The translations under genes and the position numbers were made by a program. Under the pieces are notes generated by a model. That model did no database searches, was not told the origin of the DNA, and saw nothing but the letters and a program-made list of their open reading frames with translations. A stretch of DNA of 64,000 bases from Astragalus membranaceus (taxonomy: Eukaryota > Streptophyta > Magnoliopsida > Fabales > Fabaceae), in contig CM076854.1 in assembly GCA_039519185.1 (NCBI GenBank), forward strand, positions 162,431,434 through 162,495,433, written 5' to 3'. Numbering within the stretch: position 1 is the stretch's first letter; the number at the start of each line of letters is the position of its first letter. Positions 14,132-24,676 of this stretch are shown one piece after another.

Positions 14132-14250
14132 CACTTGAGGTGTCAGCTCAGTGGTAAGAGTTTAACAATATATTCTCAAGGTGCTGAGTTCAAAACCTCT
14201 TAAGGACAGTTGTAATACGGTCATTAGTGCCACTTTGATTATAAAAAAAG
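14132..14250 (+). mobile_element. tRNA-derived SINE with 12-bp target duplication
   Basis: The head has a tRNA-like A box (agctcagtggtaagag) and, about 40 bp on, a B-box-like block (gagttcaaaacctc). The tail ends in a short A-rich tract (ataaaaaaag). It is bounded by the perfect direct repeat gtttgcaaaaca at 14120-14131 and 14251-14262. It lies just past the 3' end of the PrmC-like gene. Confidence 0.75.
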
Positions 14251-14622
14251 GTTTGCAAAACATCAAAACATGTTCAATTCTTCACAATCTACAATGATCA
14301 AGTTAAACCAATAGAAAATGAAACCCAATTTTTTAAAACTTTCTCTATCATCCTGCTTTATATGAAATTGAAGGGGGGAAAACTTGGTGAAAGGAACTCT
14401 TTCCTTGTGAAATCTCACAATTCATACAAAATGAAGTCGCATTCTGACATAGGCACCGTATTGCTTCGCTTATTTTGTTAAGCAATTTGGTAGTGGCAGC
14501 CTAGGAACGCCAATGAGTTTTTCGCATTACTCGTTGTTCTGGAATTCGCAAAAGTATGCGGTTTGAAGTAAAGATGTCATCATTATAGCACTTTTACTCT
14601 TTGTTCTGTAACTCAAAATTGC

Positions 14623-17044
14623 TTATCGATGGAATCCAATTACAAATCGTTGAATACCAGCAAAATCAGCAAGTATTTCCAAATTGCATAAGCTTGCATT
14701 TCTATTACTTTTCATGTAATCAACAAGTTCCCTGCACTGCTGCTCACCATTAGTCTGTTATGACAAGATATTAGGAAAGAATCAATCAGAAGCAACACAT
14801 AATAAGTTTGATACAATAGGAAATATCATATCAATTATACATTGCAGAAGAGACATAGTATGACAAAATTTAAACAAGTTTAGGGATATAATAATACAGC
14901 ATGTTGCAAAAGTAATATTGGTCCATGGTTCACCACTTTAACACTACATTGAGAATCATGGAATCAATAACAGCTATGTAGCTTCAAAACCATTAAACAA
15001 TGACATATTTAGTATCCCCATACTTCAATGGGAATATAAATTAATGTTAATACTCAGTATTCTAAGCTAACTTGAAACCTTGGGGGTGGCATAAACTTTT
15101 CTAATTATATTGTTCATATTGGAAATCTATGTGTCTGCAAAATCTGCATCACATTTTGACAGGAACTAGCTCAGATTAAGAATGCAAAATCTGCATAATA
15201 TTTTCAAAATCTCCCTCTCCAGAGGGATTATTGGTCATCAAATGGTGATCTAGTTATGCTTAGGGGTACTATTTTGATTATTTTCATGAGTTAGCATGAA
15301 GCACGGTAAGAAACATACAAGAAATTCTGTCCAACTTTCTAAAAACAAAAAGGCTCATACCTCAAAGGCAAAGAATCCGCCAGATTTCAACATTAAAGCA
15401 GCTCCATCACACAAATGTATAAAAGCATCCATGCCGTCAATACCTCCATCTAATGCAACTCTAGGTTCATGTTTACCAACTTCAGCTTGTAGACCAGAGA
15501 TGTCTTTACTAGGTATATAAGGTGGGTTGCTTACTAGACCTGCAAGCTTTCCTTCCATCTCCTTCAATGGTTCAAACCATGATCCTCCCCTTAGTTCAAT
15601 TTTGTCCTGTAGAGAACAAACAAAGTGGCTCAAATGATGACTGGATATAACACAAGTGGAAGCAGTAACTTATTCAAAGAAAATACATTTTAAAATAGTA
15701 ACAAGACAATTTATGACAAACAATTGTAAGTTCTTTTTGATTCTCTGATTTTAGATAAACATAGTTCTCTTTTGTTTCTTTTAAATTTTGATTTCAAGAC
15801 AAAACAAAACTAACACGAGTTAATAGCCAATTTCAGAATATTTAACTTTAGGCCCCGACACTAACAATATTCCTAATTAGTCCTGACATTTTGAAAAATA
15901 ATTCAATTTAGTCCCTCAAAATTTCGATGTCTGTTTGGTCGCTGACTGTTACTACTTAATATCAATCAGCTCTGACTTTACCAAATATCAAGGACCAAGC
16001 TGATACTAAGCTGTAAAAGCTAGGGAGTTAATTGATACTAAGTTGTAAAAGTCAGAGATCAACACGACATTGAGAATTTGTGGGACTAAACTAAATAACT
16101 TTTGAAAATGTCAGGGACTAATTAGGAATGTTGTTAATGTCAGGGACTAAATTGAATTTTTCTGAAATTTGAGGGACCAAATTAACTATTAACTCAAACT
16201 AACACACAAACAGCACCACTCAAGCTACATGATATGAAAAGCATAAGCAAAATTAACAAAAACATGGACTATGAAATTAACTACATGGAATCTAAAAATT
16301 GAATCTAGGTCTAACCTGCAAGCAATACCTCTGAACATTGTAAGCTGCAACAGAAACTGCCACATGGCTTAAATCTGTAGCAATAACCTTTCCCTCATTT
16401 CCTAAAATCCTACCAATGCTTATAGCAAGAGCACCACTTCCAGTCCCTAAATCAGCCCAAACACCTCTTTTCAAATCCTCATTCTTTGACACAACATCAG
16501 CAACCAAATCAACAATAAGTTCTGTCTCAGGTCTTGGAATCAAAACTCCTTCTTGAACACTCAACACCAAATCCCTCCAATGCTCACATCCCACTATATA
16601 CTGAAAAGGTCTCCTTTCTTGAATCCTTTGCTTCCACAAACAATATAGTTCTTCTATATTTGCCCTAATTTCCACTCTCTTATCATCATTATCATTATCC
16701 TCTACACCCATTTGTGAAAAAAGTGAGCGGTGATGGTCCTCAATAACATCTTCCATGAGCCATTTGAGTTCCCTACATAAAATGCTAGAATCTGGTCCAT
16801 TATCTGATTGCACAAAAGTTGACCCAATTGAAGAAGCAATATTTTTGGCCCAATCATGCCATTTTTTTAGGTCACGCAATTTTGTTGAGTAAATGGGTGG
16901 TCTTAGAAAAATGGGAACTTGGGGTTTTAAAGAAGTGGGTGGAGATGATGAGAGTGCTGAAGAGCAAAAGGGTCTTCTTAGATTGATAAAAGAAGATGAA
17001 TTTAGGAGTGTTGAGAAACTGTGATTGCTTAAGCTTAGTTTCAT
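14623..17044 (-). CDS. PRMC: HemK/PrmC-type release-factor glutamine methyltransferase, organellar
   Basis: Minus-strand exons are 17044-16316, 15606-15361 and 14754-14623, with GT..AG introns; the total is 1107 bp (368 aa). The enzyme transfers methyl from S-adenosylmethionine to the Gln of the GGQ motif in peptide-chain release factors. Visible support: a Ser-rich N-terminus (first ~40 residues) that looks like a chloroplast or mitochondrial transit peptide; RPFQYIVG and GVLIPRPETELIVD, typical of HemK; the SAM-binding DLGTGSG at residues 198-204; the catalytic NPPY at 270-273. The final exon encodes the conserved C-terminus (DFAGIQRFVIGFHR). The start is the first ATG of the open frame. 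The closest known protein type is Arabidopsis At5g64150. Intron 1 holds a foldback MITE. Plastid rather than mitochondrial location is not decided by the sequence. Confidence 0.9.
15817..16195. mobile_element. 379-bp foldback MITE (Mutator-like) in PRMC intron 1
   Basis: The ends are gagttaatag...ctattaactc. Arms of more than 100 bp are imperfectly complementary and hold repeated 'agtccctgacatt' blocks. The perfect 10-bp direct repeat aaactaacac lies at 15807-15816 and 16196-16205. It has no coding capacity. Confidence 0.8.
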
Positions 17045-17296
17045 TTTAAAGAGAATGGAAAGGAACAAACTTTTGGGGAATCAGTTCAATACATGCAATA
17101 GGAACTCAAAATTCACTTCAATACGTGCATAATACAGTAAAGAAATATAATTCTCAATAAGGATTACCTAAAAATTCAACTTTTGAGTTATCCATCATCC
17201 TCAGTTCCTCACGAAGCACTAAATTTTGAAATTGATTTTCCGCTTAGTTGAGAATTGGCGAAGAGGATGAATTTGGATAATTTGGAGACTTTTTAA

Positions 17297-17529
17297 GAGT
17301 AAAGACTTATTTTAGTCCGACAATTTTTTAATAGGACAAATTGGTCCCTCACAATATTTTGGGACAAATAAGTCCCTGATATTTTCAAAACGGGGACAAA
17401 TTAGTCCCTGTGTTAGGGGCTAATTTGTCTCCGTTTTGATAATGTCAGGGACTTATTTGTCCCAAAAAATTGTCAGGGACCAATTTGTCTTATCAAAAAA
17501 TTGTCGGGGACTAAAATGGGCATTTACTC
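17297..17529. repeat. Foldback element 1, about 233 bp
   Basis: Nearly the whole element is an inverted repeat. The left arm, gagtaaagacttattttagt, is answered by the right arm ending aaaatgggcatttactc. Both arms contain 'acaaattggtccct' and 'gggacaaataagtccctga'. The flanks share only ttttaa, so the target duplication is not clear. It lies 250 bp upstream of the PRMC start. Confidence 0.7.
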
Positions 17530-17530
17530 G

Positions 17531-17946
17531 TATTTTAAAAGGCTTAAAAGGTACATTTGGTCCTGCAAATATACAAAAAATTCTGTTTCGTCCCTGTAAT
17601 TTCAAATTTTTTAAAAAAACCCCTACAAATACAAGTTTGATCCAGTTTAGTCCTTGTAAAAATAAAATTTTGTTTTTTGTCCCTGCAAATATATGTTTTA
17701 TCCAGTTTGGTCCCTGCAAATATATTTTATGCTCATATTGGAGGGACTAAAATAAAATATTTTACATATTACAGGGACCAAACTGGGTCAAAAGTATATT
17801 TGGAAGGAAGAAATATTTTTACAGGGGCGAAATTAAACGCGTTTGGTAATTGCAAGGACTTTTTGAAAATTTTTGAAAATGCAGGGACGAAAGAGGATTT
17901 TTTGTATATTTGCAGGGACCAAATGTACCTTTAAACCTTTTAAAAA
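17531..17946. repeat. Foldback element 2, about 416 bp
   Basis: The ends tattttaaaagg...ccttttaaaaata continue into long complementary arms containing ggtacatttggtcctgcaaa and its inverse. It abuts foldback element 1 and has no coding capacity. No target duplication was identified. Confidence 0.65.
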
Positions 17947-18411
17947 TATACCACGTCCTATCTTTAATCCTTTCAATAAACATTTTTTATGCAATAAATA
18001 GAAAAGGTTTTTTGTCACGGTGGAAGTAGTAAATAGAGGAAGATAAAGGCAACTAGGGTGTTAGCACCGGTAGAAGCCAAGTAAAATCCTTGGAATTGCA
18101 ATGTTTTAGAATACAATTCGGAGAGAAGCTGCTGAGATCTAGGGTTCAGAACATTTTTTATGCTAAGAGGAATATTGTTTTATGATTGTGCATTTTCATT
18201 CCATATTTGCCTATAAATAGGACAATGATTGTACAATCAATACTAGGAATATTCTTATATGCTAACAACTATAGGGACAGATCACAACAATCTAGAATGA
18301 TCCAATAAATGACAAAATAATAGCTACTGAAAAAGGACACACTGTCCATACGAATTCTAAAGGACTGAAAGCAATACGTCCTCTTTTCACCATTTTCCTC
18401 TCCAAAATGGA
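17947..18411. other. Spacer between foldback elements and gypsy relic
   Basis: No gene is seen. At about 18210 there is a TATA-like palindromic block (cctataaatagg). The segment could be an untranslated or LTR remnant downstream of the gypsy pol, since that relic runs leftwards, but no second LTR copy was found to prove it. Confidence 0.3.
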
Positions 18412-21400
18412 TTATGGAACCCCATTTTGTAAGACAGCAGCAACAATGGGTTGGTGATTCACAGCAGTGGGGTCAGGGCATAGTTTAAGCTGTGAAACAT
18501 GGAAAACATTGTGTAACGCAGCATTGGCAGGCAGTTCCAATTTATAAGCAACAGCCCCAACTTTGTCAACAATTTTGTAGGGACCAAAGTATTTAGGTAG
18601 AAGCTTATGATAGCCATGATGTTTCAAAGAAGCTTGCTTGTAAGGTTGGAGTTTGAGATAGACAAAGTCTCCAATGGCAAAAACTCTCACTTCTTTTCTT
18701 GTTGGCATGTTGGCTCATTCTATTCTGTGCCCTTAGCAAATGGAACTTGGGCAGTTTGATTGTCTCCTCCCTGGCAGAGAATGACCTATCCACAGTAGTA
18801 GAATTTGATTCCCCAGGTAGATAGGGAAGGTAAATAGGAGGAGCTTGCCCATACACAACTTCATAAGGTGTAGCTTGAATAGAGGAATGGAAGTTGGTGT
18901 TATACCACCATTCTGTTAGGCTTAACCATTGAGACCATGAAGATGGTCTAGAAGAACACATACATCTGAGGTATGTCTCCAAAGCCTTGTTAACAATTTC
19001 AGTTTGTCCATCTGACTGTGGATGATAAGCTGTGGATTTGTTGAGATCAACACCTTGTAATTTGAAGAATTCGTTCCAAAAAGTACTCGAAAAGATTGGG
19101 TCCCTGTCACTCGTGATACTGTCAGGCATACCATGTAATTTGAATATGTTATCCATGAATAACTGAGCCACATCCACAGTTGTGTAAGGGTGAGCAAGAG
19201 GCAAGAAATGAGCATATTTGCTCAATCTGTCTACTACAACTAGTATAAGTTGTTTACCCTTGGAGCTAGGTAAACCTTCAATGAAATCAAGGCTAATGTC
19301 TTGCCATATGCGTGAAGGAATAGGGAGGGGCTGTAGTAACCCAGGAGAAGCAGCCTGATCAGATTTGTTGCTTTGACAGACAGCACAATTTCTGATGTAG
19401 TGTTGTATATCTCTAGTCATACCTCTCCAAAAGAATAATGATTTAATTCTAGAAGTAGTGACATCTCTCCCAGAATGGCCCCCTAAAGGAGAGTCATGAA
19501 GCCATTTTAGAATGATTCCCTTAGTAGAATTTCCAGTGCCAATAACCAATTTCCCCTTTCTTCTCAATTCACCACGAATCCAAGAAAACTGTGGGTGACT
19601 AGCAGGTTTTGCTTGGAGCTCAGAGATCAGTTTCTGCAGAGTTGCATTAGTATACCATGACTGTTTAATCATGGACAGAAGATCCTGGTGCCCATTATCA
19701 AGTAGCATAGGCAATAACTCAGCACCTTGCTTTCTTGACAGAGCATCTGTTGCATTATTAGAAATTCCCTCTTTGTATTGAATATCAAAATCAAACCCCA
19801 TCAATTTAGCAACCCAGACTTGTTGAAATGGTGTATTAAGTCTCTGTTCCAGAATGTGCTTTATGATTTTTTGATCTATTTTGATGGTGAAAGGAGCATA
19901 AGCCAAGTAAGTACTCCATTTTTGAATTGCATATATGATGGCCAACAATTCTCTCTCATAGATAGAAAGAGCCTGCTGTTTAGGACCCAGAGATTTGCTT
20001 ACATAAGAAATAGGGTGATGCTCTTGCATAAGCACAGCTCCAATACCTTTACCCGATGCATCAGTTTCCACAATGAATCTCTTGGAAAAACCAGGTAATT
20101 TAAGTACGGGGGCAGTCACGAGAGCAGTTTTGAGAGCATTGAAAGCTTCAATTGAATCCTCAGACCAATGAAAAGAATCTTTCTTCAACATATCAGTTAG
20201 AGGCTTAGCAATGGTACCAAAAGATTTAACAAATCTTCTATAGTAACCAGCTAGGCCCAAGAAACCCCCTTAATTCCTTAAGATTAGAATGAATTGGCCA
20301 ACTGCTAACAGCTTGCAGCTTAGTAGGATCAGTAGAGACACCATCATAAGTGATAAAATGACCCAAGTATTCCACCTTTGGAGTTGCAAAATGACACTTA
20401 GATTTGTTCAGAAACAAGTGTTCATGTCTAACAGTATTAAAGACCAAAGAGAGGTGCTCCAAGTGATCTAAAAGAGTCTTCCTATAGACAAGAATGTCAT
20501 CAAAGAAAATAATCACAAATTTTCTTAAAAATGGTTTAAAATGTGATTCATAAGAGCTTGAAATGTTGCTGGAGCATTAGCCAACCCAAAAGGCATTACT
20601 AAGTATTCATAATGACCCCGTGTCTTAAAAGCAGTTTTAAATTCTTCACCAATGTCCATCCTAACTTGGTGATAACCAGACCTTAGATCAAGTTTAGAAA
20701 AAATAGATGCTCCTCCTAATTCATCCATTAAATCCTCAATTAATGGTATAGGAAATCTATCTTTAATTGTACTAGAATTTAGTCTTCTAAAGTCTACAGA
20801 TAGGCGCCAAGAACCATCTTTTTTTTTCACCAAAACTGTTGGTGAAGAGAAATTTAAGGGCTTGTACTATGTTGTATTATCCCTTGATCAAGCATTTCAC
20901 CAACTAATTTATCAACAATGTTCTTTTGAATTGCAGAATATCTATATGGCCTCAAATTAAAAGCTTCAGTACCTTCCTTGAGGGGAATGTGATGGTCAAA
21001 ACCAGGCCTGTGAAGAGGTAGCTGAGTAGGTTCTTCAAACACATCACCATAAGTTTCCAGCAAAGCTACAACTTCTGGGGGAGGCACAGCATCTGCAAAT
21101 ACAGGAATAACAGAACACGAAGGAACTGATAGCTGAGGAATGTCATCATGAATGCTTAAGAAGCATAGCTCCACACCTTCTTGCAAGGCCTGAGAAAAAG
21201 ATTTGTTGTTTATCAGCTTCAAAGGAAGAATTCTGCCGCCTCTCAACAAGAATTTATGCCCTTGAGTAGTGAATTCCATATGTAACTTGTCAAAGTCCCA
21301 TAGAATAGGGCCCAAAGATTTCAACCATTGAATACCCAAAATCACATCGTAGCTACCAAGTGGGAGAACAATCATATCAGCAGTAAAAGTGGCCAGTTGT

Positions 21401-22290
21401 ATCTGCCATGTAAACCCTTTACACACATAAGGGGCAACCAATTTGTGACCTCCACCAGCAGTAATTGGTAGAAGGTTAACAGCTTCCAGTTTGCAGCCCA
21501 ATTTCTTGGCCAAATCTAAGTCCAAGAAGTTGTGTACTACCACTATCCAAGAGAATATGAAGTAATTTCTTGTCATACATGCCTGTGACACGCATGGTCT
21601 GGTTACTGGTAGTACCAATCATAGCATGAAGGGAAAGTAAAGGTGTGTCTGGTGTAGTAACAGGTTCTGGTTCTTCTTGTTCAACTTCTAGAGGTTCTTC
21701 CTCCTCTAATTCTAAGACCATTAGCTAATTTTTACGATGCTTGAGGTGGTGGCCTGGTGTAAATGGTTCATCACAAAACCAACATAGTCCTTTGGCTCTC
21801 CTATCAGCCATCTCAACATTGGACAGTCTTCTGTTAGTTGCAGTGAACAAGGGTTTCTGTGTAGTGTTTGTGTCTGATGTATTGGGAGGTGTTTGAAGTT
21901 GAGGGTTTCCAAGAGGTGAAACGGTTAACTGTTTTGGCTAGGGCTTGGGTAGAGTTATGTAACTTGGCTAGGTTAGTGGCCTGAGCAATAGTGGTAGGAT
22001 TGGACATTCTCACATGCATTTGGGTGTTATGTTCTAGGCCAACCAAAAAAAATACTTAGTGAATGTTCTGGGAGGAGACTTACTTGAGTGAGAGCAAGCT
22101 CAAATGCATCTATATATTCCTCTAGAGAGTCGGTTTGTCTAACTTGGACCAAGGTAGCCATTGGATCTTCATATGTATCACCAAAACGAGCAGTAGCATC
22201 TACTACATACTGCTGCCAAGGGGGATAAATGTCATATTTTTGGCGCATATAGTTCGAATGCCATTGTAAAGCTAAGCCTTCCAAGTGAAT
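18412..22290 (-). mobile_element. Ty3/gypsy retrotransposon relic: gag, zinc knuckle, protease, RT, RNase H, integrase
   Basis: Read leftwards on the minus strand the gene order is typical gypsy. Gag-like region ~22290-21850 (LEGLALQWHSNYM, DSLEEYIDAFE). Knuckle ~21800 (CWFCDEPFTPGHH). Aspartic protease ~21560 with LLDSGST. Reverse transcriptase 20833-20240 (DLRSGYHQVRM, YLVMPFGLANAPATFQ). RNase H and integrase 20260-18605 (FIVETDASG; a zinc-binding H..C.VC segment; DFIEGLP; SDRDPIF). Integrase C-terminal part to 18412 (KYFGPYKIV, FHVSQLK). At least four frame breaks (about 21540, 20520, 20260, 18700) separate the open frames. No LTR pair was found, and the gag start is cut at about 22300 by another repeat. 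It is inactive. Confidence 0.9.
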
Positions 22291-22317
22291 GGAAGCAAGG
22301 CCAAGAGGGGTTAAAAA

Positions 22318-22562
22318 TGGGTTAAATATGTTTTTGTTTTTATAAATTTTGGATGTTTTGTTTTTTATTCCTAAAAAATATTCACCGACTTCTGGCCCCT
22401 CAAGTTTTTTTTCAGCGGATTTAGTCTCTCATGACTTTTAATATCGATGTTTGACGCTATTAAAAGTCATGGAGGATTAAGGACTTATTTGGGACAAAAA
22501 AAGATAAAGGACTAAATCGTTATCTTAAATTAAGTTAGGGGACCCCGGGAGCATTTTAGCCC
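22318..22562. repeat. Mutator-like/foldback repeat truncating gag
   Basis: It begins gggttaaatatgtttttg and ends ..gcattttagccc, with inverted internal parts (agtctctcatgacttttaat / attaaaagtcatggaggatt around a 'gacgct' centre). It belongs to the same legume repeat type as the other 'tagtccct' elements here. No clean target duplication was recognised. Confidence 0.5.
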
Positions 22563-23066
22563 TAAATTATACAAGATGATGGACGAACATACATCAAACC
22601 AACTGTTTTGTTTTTGTAGGTCGAAACGTTAGACGAAACCCATATTACAACCTATAGATTTGGCTAATTGTGGAGTATTTTAAAATTTTAGGGTCCATAT
22701 CTTAAGAAGATAATCGTAACTTCTAGCGTGAACCACATTTATAGGGAGTTCACATGGACTAGTATTTGACAAATCGCTCGATCGCTTCTTAGAAGCACAA
22801 GATGACGATCCTCACCTCTTTAGAGTTGAGAGTTGAGATGATGACTTGATTGGTGTCAATTCGACAAGAACAAGAGAAATGAATATAAATAGAGTTGTAA
22901 GTCTTTTTTTTGTCGAACCAACATCATTGTTTTAGTTGAAGATGTAGAGGAGTGTGAGTTTCTTCTTTTGGGTGGTGTCATCGGTCTTCTCTTAGATTCA
23001 AATAAGTTTTCAAGTAGTGGTCCAGGTGAATCACCTATCAACAGAGGCAAGGTTACATCGTACTTA
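22563..23066. other. Unassigned spacer
   Basis: No supported gene. A 64-codon open stretch on the minus strand (23050-22856) has no recognisable domain and is Arg/Ser/Leu-rich, so it is not called. Confidence 0.4.
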
Positions 23067-23083
23067 GGGGTGCCCTTGCACCC

Positions 23084-23935
23084 CCTAAAAATTTAAAAGT
23101 TCCATTGATACCACTCTAAAAAAATTAATTTGACCCCTTGTATTATTTTGCACCCTTTACCCAGTCACTTAACTCAGCTATCCTACCTCTACTCGCTACT
23201 TCTTTAATATTTGCAGCTCTGCGCGGCGCAAACTACAACGACAATGACACACTCATCTCATCTCTCTCAGCCCTCTCCGTGAGGATCTCATCTCTGTGAG
23301 TGACCCTCACTTCTCTATTACCCTAATTTTGTAAACCATAGTTTCTCTTCTTTGCTCTTCCTTCTCTTCGTTGTGGCTTGTGATTTTTCGTGTTCTCCTA
23401 TTTTTTATTCAATAACAATAACACTGTAGTTTCTCTAATTTCCCTTAACATACAAATTGTTAATTATTAATTTGTGGATAAAAATTATATTGTTAATGTG
23501 ATTCAGTTTCCTAAAAATTTAAAAGTTCCATTGATACCACTCTAAAAAAATTAATTTGACCCCTTGTATTATTTTGCACCCTTTACCCAGTTACTTAACT
23601 CAGCTATCCTACCTCTACTCGCTACTTCTTTAATATTTGCAGCCCTGCGCGGCGCAAACTACAACGACAATGACACACTCATCTCATCTCTCTCAGCCCT
23701 CTCCGTGAGGATCTCATCTCTGTGAGTGACCCTCACTTCTCTATTACCCTAATTTTGTAAACCATAGTTTCTCTTCTTTGCTCTTCCTTCTCTTCGTTGT
23801 GACTTGTGATTTTTCGTGTTCTCCTATTTTTTATTCAATAACAATAACACCGTAGTTTCTCTAATTTCCCTTAACATACAAATTGTTAATTATTAATTTG
23901 TGGATAAAAATTATATTGTTAATGTGATTCAGTTT
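23084..23935. repeat. Tandem duplication, 2 x 426 bp, about 99% identical
   Basis: Unit 1 is 23084-23509 and unit 2 is 23510-23935; both start cctaaaaatttaaaagttcc and end gtgattcagttt. By direct reading the copies differ at only four positions, all transitions. The unit resembles a 5' leader (gcgcggcgcaaactacaacg, pyrimidine-rich tracts, then ctctgtgagtgacc like a splice donor). It lies directly before the decayed hAT transposase start, so it is probably that element's 5' leader duplicated recently. Confidence 0.9.
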
Positions 23936-24455
23936 ATTTAGATTATTAGAGATAGTGGAAAAATATTTGAAGAGGATAGTACCACCACACAACCAACAAT
24001 TGTGTAAATCAGGTTCCAACAACAACACGTTGAAACTAATTTAGAAGAGCTACCATTGAATCCATGAAATTAAAATTTAGAAAGACCATATACCAACCCA
24101 CTCAACACAAATTTCCTCAAAGAAAATTAAAATTTCTTTGAGAAGACTTAGTTCCTCTTACTTTAATGAATTGGACAACTAGTTAAACTAAGTAGACAAA
24201 AACATGTTACATTTTTACTGTTATCTTTTTAGGCCACGTGATGGAAAGCGAGTGGTGATACATTTGCGATGGAGGGATTTATAAATAGGAATCAGAAAAA
24301 CAAATTCTCATATCATGTTGGAGGCCCTAACAGTGCTCATAATATTACTTAGAAGAAAATGTCAAGATTTTGAGATTTGATGAATCAAAATCAACACATT
24401 GAAGTTGCAACATCTAAGCAATCTAAACAAGTTGGTGACTTGTATTGAAAGCGTT
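23936..24455 (+). pseudogene. Decayed hAT transposase N-terminus (TTF-type/ZMYM-like zinc finger)
   Basis: Across several frame shifts and stops the plus strand reads EKYFKR near 23957, RPYTNPLNTNF near 24090, CYLFRPRDGKR near 24215, then KFSYHVGGPNSAHN near 24305 and MNQNQHIEVATSKQS near 24385. These match the order of the TTF-type zinc-finger region of plant hAT transposases of the ZMYM1-like group. The catalytic RNase H-like part and dimerisation domain are absent; similarity stops at about 24450. It is inactive and 3'-truncated. The possible left terminus is the palindrome-like aggggtgcccttgcacccc at about 23066. Confidence 0.7.
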
Positions 24456-24676
24456 TAATCTCTTCAATTGTTTGTATTCCCCTTCTATTAAAAAGCTGAG
24501 TTGACCAGTTCGAGACCCTTTTCATTTCAAGCCGCTCTACACCGTAACATATGTATAACGGTAAAACAACGACGGAAACAAAAATGATTTGACAAAAAAT
24601 ATTACTGTTTTACCATTCAAAAGCTTTGCTGCAAAAACAGAGGAAAGCATTTTAAAGCAACCTTTAAAGTTGAAAT

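Noticed and set aside
14140..14210. Possible functional tRNA gene
   Set aside because: A and B boxes are present but no complementary acceptor ends or anticodon arm can be drawn; target duplication and A-rich tail make it a SINE.
17297..17946. CRISPR-like spaced repeats
   Set aside because: Eukaryotic DNA; the repeats are inverted arms of foldback elements, not direct repeats with unique spacers.
22856..23050. 64-codon minus-strand frame
   Set aside because: No family similarity; lies between transposon remnants.
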